64,000 nt of DNA. Origin: Zygnema cylindricum (lineage: Eukaryota > Streptophyta > Zygnematophyceae > Zygnematales > Zygnemataceae). The notes under the pieces were generated by a model that saw only the letters and a list, made by a program, of their open reading frames with translations, had not been told where the DNA came from and ran no database searches. The number at the start of each line of letters is the position of its first letter. Position 1 is the stretch's first letter. Location: contig JBBHKE010002973.1 of assembly GCA_037447655.1 (NCBI GenBank), positions 599,080 through 663,079 of the forward strand, written 5' to 3'. Position numbers and translations under genes: made by a program. Positions 57,154 to 64,000 of the stretch are shown here, piece after piece.

Positions 57154-58234
57154 TAATTCTGTGACCTCCATTGAAACATTGAATTTCCAGCATATATGAA
57201 GCCTCTAGGATAATATTTGCACTTTTGACTTTGGCAATGAATGAGTGCCAACCTGGCACGCAAAAACTCTAACCGACACCCTTGTGTAGCGTGGACTCAC
57301 CTGAGTCCGCAGCAAAAAGAATCACTGAATTTGCTCACCTAAGCATTAAGTTATGGCTGTTCAAAGAGAATATATTTATACAGATGGCCTCTGGGAGAGA
57401 GGACTTTCACAAAATTTGTCTAAGTCCTTAAAACCTTGTGTTAACTACTGTTTACATACAAAGTATTGTAGCCGCCGTTCTTTATATACGGAAATATTCG
57501 GCACCACTCTCGGTCTGCCACGTGGCATATAAGTCATCGTCATTCTGTCTTTTTGTTCTTCGGCATCCCATTGGACGATGCCACGTGTCATTTTCCTGTT
57601 TATTCCCGAAATACGGTCAAATAATCTCCCCGGCATTCCGGCACTTATGCTTGCCGTTCGTTCGTGATTCGGTAATAAATATCGGTCGTCCAATGCTGAC
57701 GACGCGCTGAAAAATGTCGACCGTTGAAATTCTTTGACGTGTTGACCGTTTGAATTTCAACGGTCCTCGTCCTATGTTGACTATTGAAAATCCCGGCTCC
57801 TTTGCGAGCCGTCGATCACGGATGACATTTAATTTCGTCCGTTGAAATTAAATGTCGTTTCATTTTTTTTCGTGCGGTATAGTACTTTGTACTGTACTGA
57901 CCTTCCCATGTTTGTTTCGTTTCGTTAGCCGTTAAATGATTTATATTGCCGCGTCATTATTTAAATTTTAACGAAACACAATACATGTATCGGTTGGTCA
58001 AGACCTATCGGATAAGGCGGACGGTTTGTTCTTACGACTGTCAACCGAGATTTCATAGGATCAATTCCTCGTAAATAAACATTTTGCAGAAGCTCTATCT
58101 TCCACCTGTCTTCTCATCTGTATGAGGCAGCCATGGCTGCCTGCAAGCTCTCAGTGACTACGACAAGTATGAGAACAATAAAATAACCATAGACTGACTA
58201 AGGAGATAAATTGTAAAATACCCTTTTTTCAACA
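57152..58234 (-). repeat. 5' LTR of element C
   Basis: Carries the same two G-boxes (57517-57526, 57580-57589) and the same GACCGTTGAAATTC hairpin (57719-57732 with 57752-57765) as the left LTR. TATAAG lies next to the first G-box. Confidence 0.9.
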
Positions 58235-58376
58235 CTCCTGTTATTTTCTAGTCTATCTTTTCTTTCAGTCCACACTTCTCCCTTCAAAATATCAATTTGG
58301 GAGAGGGCACGGGTTAAGTCATCATATCTGCTGCCATCTCTCCATCCGGTCTATATTCCAAACTAATTACTTTATT
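58235..58376 (-). pseudogene. RNase H end of a second element C copy
   Basis: This 142-bp segment matches 52740-52880 (purine tract, stop and last RNase H codons). It lies outside the 5' LTR, so a further C interior once followed. It stops where element D begins. Confidence 0.9.
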
Positions 58377-59380
58377 CCACAAAATATAAATATATTGAGC
58401 CGAAGCTTTTCCAAAACAATCGCTCACTCTTACCAATCTAACTCACTCAGATTTCTAACTCACATTTATCATTTATTCTCACTCACACTCACACTCACAC
58501 TGAATACATTTTGATGATCACAATATTAATTTATTTCCTAACTCTACTCACACACTAAATACTCTCTATAATGATAAAGAACAAATACACCTGAAATCAA
58601 TACATAACAAACAGTCCCTAAACATAACGACCACATGCACTCTGAGTGCGCCTGCCATAGCCTGCAGCATCAAACAAACTTCTACACTGACAAATCTGCT
58701 CTCTGTGAATCGAAACAAACTGTGGTAAGATCGTGCAGGATCGTAGTAGGATCGGCCATACAAAAGTACTGCCGGTTCGTCATACACATAATATTCACGC
58801 GGACGAAAATATAGCGTCACGCTTCGCGAACCAACATTTCTTTGAATTCGCACCAACGTCCGATTCGTACAATTGAACCGTACAGTACCAAGCATACACG
58901 CAAACCGACAAATGTATCGAACGAAACAAAACATTAACTGACGCGAACCGAACATAACATTTATACCGCGATTTCCGCCGACGCGGATTCGCCCAATATC
59001 CTAAAAATCCCCCTCATATTGGGAGAATCGTTTGGAGGTGCTATACCGAAATTGGGCGCCCTCTCTCAAACTTAAAACCGTACACAAACATCTCCGTACT
59101 CTCACGCTCACAAATCAGACGTACTCACCAAACAAACTAACCGTTACACTCATTTCCGTACCTCACTTTTTCACTTCACTTCTCACTTCTGACTTCTCTA
59201 ACTGACGTCTCTCTTACATTTCACTTACGTCTCTTTCACATTTCACTTACATTTCTTACTCACTCACTGACTGCTCACTGCTCACTGCTCACTTCCTCAC
59301 TTCTCACACATTCATTTCAAAATCTGCACACTGAATTCCTTCTCAATTTCACTTTTTTCCTTTCCTAACCTTACCTACTC

Positions 59381-60927
59381 TTAACCGGCAATTCGCTCAT
59401 TGGCCCTTTGCCGTTTTCCCACACGAACTTTAAACTGTATCGCATTGTGTACCAGAATGTCGTCGAAATCTTCATCCAAGCCAACAAAATATCCGTGGCT
59501 TCCTCCTCCACTATTTCCGCGACCAAAACCACGACCACGGCCGCCTCTTCCCCCTTTGTCTGAGTTCAAAACATTGTGTACTGACATGTCCCCATCGCTG
59601 ACACAGGTTACACTGTTTTTGATGATCCGGACAATCTGCTGCAAAATGTCCCAATTTCTGACATTTGTAGCATGTCACATTAGCATCAGTCTGACTGCCA
59701 TTAGCACCTGCATTCTGCATTCCTCTTCTACCTCCTCTTCCTCCTCTACCACTGCCACCTCTACCTCTAAAGGATCTCCCACCCCCTCTTCCATTGAGTA
59801 AATTCAAAGTACCTCCTCTTCCTCCTCTACCACTGCCACCTCTACCTCTAAAGGATCTCCCACCCCCTCTTCCATTGAGTAAATTCAAAGTGGCATCTAT
59901 GGCAAAATTAAGAGGGGCAGATTCACCAAATGAAACTAATTCCTTCACACCTCTACTTTTTCCATCTCTTGTCTTATCCACCCTCTTTAAGTAACTCACC
60001 GCGTATTCGTACGAAGCCCTTTTCTTTGATTGAATAATATCACTCGGAGTACGAAGGTACTCGGGAAGACCGTTCAAGAACACCTGCAACTTGTGGTCTT
60101 CGTCTAGCATTCGTCTAAGATTGGTCAGCTGCTCCACAAGAATATTAAACCTTTTCACTGCATCGTCGATAGATTCATTTTCCTGAATTCCTGGAAGACA
60201 AATTGCCCCTTATCCTCTACCCCTTTCTCAAATTGATTCTCCAAACCTACCCAACATTCATGAGCACTTCCATAAGCTAGAAAATGATCTAAAACCGATC
60301 CATGGCAACTTTGCATCAAACCGTTAGTAGCCGCGATATCTTTTCGTTTCCATAATTTTTACCAAGGGGATCTTTCGGTTCCCTCTCCTCTCCGTTCACA
60401 ATTCTCCACAAAATTTTCAAAATTAATTCTCTATTAATATACTTTTTCCAAACAGCATAATTTGATCCATTAAATAAAACAGTTTTTCTCGATATACGAA
60501 AATCCCCCTCAACATCGGTCTCACTACGGAGATCTAAATCTTCTTCCTCAACTTTCCCTTTACCTCTATGATTTTTCTCCCTCTTTTTCTTCTTACCTTC
60601 ACCTTCGGAGTCATCATCATCACTCTCATCATTTGGATCTAGATCCGGATCGCCAAGCACTTGCAACTTGCCCCTTTGGACAGCCGAGAGCCGTTCATCG
60701 AAGGTGCGAACAAGTCCATCGAACAAGATCCTGGGTTGCTCCTTAGACAAAGTAACATTCACATTAACTTCATTCTTTTTCTGCCCGAACGGATCACTCG
60801 GAAGCTCCTCATCGAACTGCTCGCCACTGAAGCCTTTCTCACTCGGTTCCCGCGATGAGTCGGGTTGCTCCGGTGGAGGAGCAAAAGTCGGTGCAGGAGA
60901 CCAAACAGGTTTCTTTTTCCTCCCCAT
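59381..60927 (-). pseudogene. Gag of element D, frameshifted
   Basis: It starts MGRKKKPVWSPAPTFAPPPE at 60927. An acidic/lysine-rich stretch precedes RISRKTVLFNGSNYAVWKK, the gag UBN2-like core. Frames shift near 60350, 60185 and 59560. The C-terminal half has an RGG-rich segment carrying an 81-bp duplication and two CX2CX4HX4C knuckles (CYKCQKLGHFAADC, CNLCQRWGHVSTQC). Two knuckles instead of one, plus RGG repeats, suggest strong RNA binding. The frameshifts may reflect decay after insertion. Confidence 0.85.
59730..59891 (-). repeat. Perfect 81-bp in-frame duplication in element D gag
   Basis: Two identical units (59730-59810, 59811-59891) each encode a 27-residue RGG-rich block containing LNLLNGRGGGRSFRGRG. 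The frame is kept. Confidence 0.95.
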
Positions 60928-61460
60928 AATAGCAACACTAGCCAGATTCTACTCACAAAATATCCTACAAACTAAATAGCAAAACCCGCTCCGATACCAA
61001 TTGTTAAAACTACACAGAAACACAAAGGATCGACTTACTTCTCAATAATCAACCAAGATAATGCACAACGGAAGCTTACACATAAATAAATCTCAATCAC
61101 CACATAACATATCACATCGACAAAATATAAATATATTGAGCCGAAGCTTTTCCAAAACAATCGCTCACTCTTACCAATCTAACTCACTCAGATTCCTAAC
61201 TCACATTTATCACTTATTCTCACTCACACTCACACTCACACTGAATACATTTTGATGATCACAATATTAATTTATTTCCTAACTCTACTCACACACTAAA
61301 TACTCTCTATAATGATAAAGAACAAATACACCTGAAATCAATACATAACAAACAGTCCCTAAACATAACGACCACATGCACTCTGAGTGACAAACTTCGA
61401 CGTCCGATACCGTCCGCGTGAGTCTCACGTACACCAGCAATACAAATCCCNNNNNNNNNN

Positions 61461-61712
61461 TCTCTCCATCTCTCTTAAATTTGAAAAGAAAATCCTCCAC
61501 CAAGGGCATTCCACACACTCGTGTTTTATCCTAAACATTATTTGATTAAATTTTTTTTAAGATTTGTTTTATTTGACTTGAAGAATGAGCAACGAAACCT
61601 TGTACATAAAATACTGTGACTACAATAACAATGCCTTCGTCTAAATTAACAATAAAAGAAAATAAAAATCCCACTATTCAAAAGTGTCATAATTTTTTTA
61701 AATTCTTAACAT
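61461..61712. other. 3' flank of the PPR-SMR gene
   Basis: AT-rich sequence between the assembly gap and the PPR-SMR stop codon. It would be that gene's 3' untranslated region on the minus strand. No other feature is visible. Confidence 0.5.
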
Positions 61713-63110
61713 TCACCTTAATTCTTGTAAAACCTCTTGATCAACCTCTCTGGTGCTCTCCAAAATCCAAATTCTAACATTTTCACCTTTGCTCTCTAAA
61801 ACCCCTTTATTCCCCTTCCCTACTTTAAAAGGCGATTCAAATTTCTCTAACATTTCTTTTACCATTCGGTGAATCGGACTCTCTCTTTGCTTCGTGCTAT
61901 GCCTACCCCAACCCGTGACGATTGTCACACTAGTTGCCACGTTGCAACCATCCGACAGCTTTATCCAAATCTCCGAAAGCCACATTAGCACAAAAAGGCG
62001 AGCCGAAAATAAGTGTAACCCGTGAAGGTCAATAGACCACTTAGAGTTTTGCCAGGTGGTACAACGAGACCAAATACTTTGATTTAACATGCTAAACAAT
62101 ATCTCTCCCTTTCCATCACATCTCTCTCTTGCTTTCGTTTTTAGCCTATGAAAACTTGTCGCCCAATGAGAGTTTGCCACGTCTTGATTCTCAGATAAGG
62201 CACTGTTTTTTGGAATTACTCCCTTTGTACCCTCCCCTAAACTATTTACAATTGTATTTATAGTATCCAAACTTAACTCCGTTTCTACCGACAAAGTCCT
62301 TTCAAATGTTTGTATGCCTTTGTCGTACTCTCGCAAACTCAAATATCCCCTAAGAATCTCATTTTGAAGTTGTGATTCAGAATTTATACCCACTTTGTTC
62401 CCTTCGATTTCCTTTAATACTTGTTCGAATCTTTTCAGTTGCCCAGAATTCGCATATATTCGCAGTAAATTACAATAAAGTTCAACGATAGAGGACAAAT
62501 TTTGATCGATGACCTCAGCGATTAGGCCAGCTATTTTGTCTGGTCTGTTGGCCTTTCTATAAGCCACTCCTAGTCGACCACACGAACGTTCCACTAGCTC
62601 CATTTCCTCCTCCTCCTCTCTTTTTTCTTCCTTTACCCCTTTTAAACCCTTTTGCAAACATGGATCCATCTCGATTTGCTGAAAATTTGATAACTTGTCC
62701 CCTTTTGGAATGACTTCCCAATTTTCTCCCTCGTTTTCTCCCTCATTATGTCTCCTTCTCCTCTCTCTCCTCTGAAGAACTTCCTTATTCAACTCAAAGA
62801 ATAGTTTCGCGGCCTTCTTCCATTGGCCAATGCCACTGTAGGCCTATATAAGAGCCTCTATGGCCTCTAGTTCAAAGAATATATTGTCTTGTCCCTGTTT
62901 TGTCTTATTCGATGTTGCCAGCTGGCTGACAACAAGATTTGCCAGCTCGCAGTCTTCAATCTCTTCTATAACACTCTCTTCTAAAACAGAAACGAGTCGA
63001 GCGAGAACATGAAAAGGGGGAGAAACGGACCAATTTTTTTGAAAGGAGAGGTATACCAGCAAAACAGAAAGGCCAGCGGAAATTTCAACATAACTGGGGG
63101 AAATCAACAA
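61713..63110 (-). CDS. PPR-SMR protein, C-terminal exon(s), with one in-frame TAG
   Basis: On the minus strand one frame runs from about 63110 to TGA at 61713. PPR/TPR-like helices read LEAIEALI-stop-AYSGIGQWKKAA, then SSIVELYCNLLRIYANSGQL and LQNEILRGYLSLREYDKGI. The C-terminus is a Small MutS-Related domain with WSIDLHGLHLFSARLFVLMW and TIVTGWGRHS, the DLHG and TGxGxHS motifs. PPR-SMR proteins of plants (GUN1, pTAC2, SVR7 types) act in chloroplasts or mitochondria on organelle RNA and gene expression. Organelle targeting cannot be judged because the N-terminus is missing. Good acceptors are CTGTTTTAG near 62985 and TTTCCCCCAG near 63090, so the exon probably starts at one of them. A charged linker (ERRRRHNEGENEGE) splits the PPR region. 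The TAG at 62844-62846 falls inside a PPR repeat. Confidence 0.86.
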
Positions 63111-63458
63111 AGAAAAAAAACGAAGTCAAAAGTGAAAAGTGAGAAGGAAAAAGGAAAAAGAGATACAATAGAAAGAGGAATTGGAACTGTATATTTTTTT
63201 GTGATTATGTAAAAGTCGCAGGCAAAATGTAGATAAATTTGGGAAAGTGAATGATTTTCACGTCCCATACAAAAATTTGTCTGGAAAATTTGTAATTGGA
63301 ACAAAAGATCTTTATCCTTTACTCATCATTGCGTCATTAGGGCTAATATGGCAAGAAAAAACTCTCGAGTGACTATGACATCAAATACATTTTGATGTGT
63401 AGAAAAGAAGACAAAAAGGTTGAAACGAACAGCTCGGTCTAGAGCCAGAGGTAAACCA

Positions 63459-63640
63459 ATGTCCAATGTCTAATCTCCAATGTCCAATGTTCAATGTCTA
63501 ATGTCCAATGTCCAAAGTCCAATGTCCAATATCCAATATCCAATGTCCAATGTTCAATGTCCAATGTCCAAAGTCTAATGTCCAATGTCAAATGTCCAAT
63601 GTCCAATGTCCAATGTCTAACGCCCAAAGTCCTATGCTCC
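63459..63640. repeat. 7-bp minisatellite (TCCAATG)n
   Basis: About 26 heptamers, mostly TCCAATG with TTCAATG, TCTAATG, TCCAAAG and TCCAATA variants. Because 7 is not a multiple of three, all frames of a strand give the same cycling peptide. It is not a known telomere repeat. It sits about 350 bases upstream of the PPR-SMR exon on that gene's strand, probably in an intron. Confidence 0.93.
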
Positions 63641-64000
63641 CGTCACGTCGCTCCTTGTATTTCCCAACTGTCTTCTTCTCACCTCCCAGCCAGTTGTCTC
63701 TCGCCCATGTGCTCCTCTATTACCTCCATCTGCAGTCTTCTTGGAAGTTTCCTCGCTCTTCTCATTGCCACCTGGCGCTTCTCAGGCTCGTTTTTCACAC
63801 GTGTGAGATGCAACACGAATCAGGCACAAGGATTGCTCACAAATCGGCTCATGCCTTTCCTTTCGTCTCGTAGAGGACGACCCCATGAAAGAACACAACT
63901 TGGAGCCCTATATTCCCCTTTTAAATCCTGTAAAACGTCAAATTTTGTGGGAAATGTTAGTGTTTTTTTAGTTAGGGTTGAAAGAAAGTGGAAAGCAAAA
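63641..64000. other. Unassigned right end
   Basis: No recognised coding sequence. A 5' exon of the PPR-SMR gene (minus strand) may lie here or beyond the window; none could be identified. TTAGTTAGGGTTG near 63970 is a telo-box-like motif. Confidence 0.35.

Larger units (their letters stand above)
52753..57171 (-). pseudogene. Broken Gag-Pol of element C
   Basis: On the minus strand, gag begins MEVTELQVMGPPSKVPIFNG and soon loses frame. The protease reads NINSGALYAY, with the catalytic Asp of DSGA now Asn. The integrase (55599-54985) has VHTTTWGP where VHTDLWGP is usual and NGVAKRLNRT where E is usual, so two of three catalytic acids are gone; RSDNEGEY keeps the middle one. A TAG replaces the usual Trp before TGRKPN. 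RT is preceded by TAA after HGELE and keeps IAIYVDDLLVLS. A TAG follows NELGP, and another TAG sits in the STxEAEYMA-like RNase H motif (PSTI-stop-AKYMA). A 69-bp tandem duplication lies at 54342-54479. Confidence 0.93.
58377..61450 (-). mobile_element. Gag-only copia-type element D
   Basis: The right LTR starts TGTTAAAAC at 61002 and runs to the N gap at 61451. The left LTR (58377 to about 59005) lacks its first 115 or so bases, and the right one differs from it after 61388. On the minus strand the 5' LTR is followed by ATTGGTATCGGAGC, the normal initiator-tRNA 3'-end site. The purine tract is the complement of AATCCCCCTCATATT near 59005. The 2-kb interior holds gag only; no protease, integrase or RT was found. 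Elements B and D share gag motifs (KT-x-NGxNYxV) and are related. Confidence 0.85.

Noticed and set aside
62844-62846. Possible genetic code with TAA/TAG read as glutamine, prompted by the PPR TAG, by TAA at Glu/Gln-type positions before the RT of elements B and C, and by TGA stops in all three host genes.
   Set aside because: The 1428-codon element A uses only CAA/CAG and stops at TAG. The TTM and PP2C exons also use only CAA/CAG. In element C a TAG replaces a conserved Trp, and in B a TAA falls at a usual Ser, so these are ordinary nonsense changes.
63459-63640. Interstitial telomere repeat.
   Set aside because: The unit TCCAATG differs from TTTAGGG-type and TTAGGG-type telomere repeats.

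Overview
This is eukaryotic nuclear DNA, rich in introns, low-complexity tracts and retrotransposons. The host genes are plant-like: a clade-D-type PP2C phosphatase, a plant TTM3-like CYTH enzyme and a PPR-SMR protein. Telo-box-like AAACCCTAA motifs and G-boxes also occur. I infer a green-lineage genome, most likely a streptophyte alga or an early-diverging plant; the species cannot be named from the sequence. Two 10-N runs (4593-4602, 61451-61460) mark assembly gaps, so linkage across them is uncertain.

Host genes. A partial ammonium transporter gene (exons 1611-1793 and 3656-3792, plus strand) is cut off by a CT microsatellite and the first gap. A PP2C gene (six exons, 15812-19818, plus) lacks only its first exon(s). 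A complete six-exon triphosphate tunnel metalloenzyme gene (33576-39158, plus) encodes 200 aa. The C-terminal part of a PPR-SMR gene (63110-61713, minus) carries one in-frame TAG in a PPR repeat. Three smaller exon candidates are a TPR exon (10169-10318, minus), an orphan exon at 51188-51414 and a weak one at 46514-46621.

Mobile DNA. Five Ty1/copia-type elements are visible. A (10400-15583) is intact in coding sequence, with a truncated sister copy at 8894-9738 and a related solo LTR at 18827-19255. B (25806-31865, minus) is nested with a 5-bp duplication into decayed element E (plus). C (51604-58234, minus) is decayed, with a tandem remnant beyond its 5' LTR. D (58377-61450, minus) is gag-only. 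A decayed non-LTR reverse transcriptase lies at 40926-42657. Two hAT-type MITEs with perfect 8-bp duplications (2452-2918, 43303-43677) and three copies of a TA-flanked MITE family (21861, 32600, 49976) complete the set.

Most notable points. (1) Elements A and C each start gag inside the LTR and place a primer-binding site matching the anticodon region of initiator tRNA-Met within the gag reading frame, whereas B and D carry the ordinary 3'-end initiator-tRNA site. (2) Introns of three host genes contain decayed extra copies ('echoes') of the neighbouring exon ends with their splice sites. (3) Low-complexity DNA is strongly strand-asymmetric: CT-rich on the sense strand of genes in the left half, and GA-rich on the plus strand between 40 and 48 kb.
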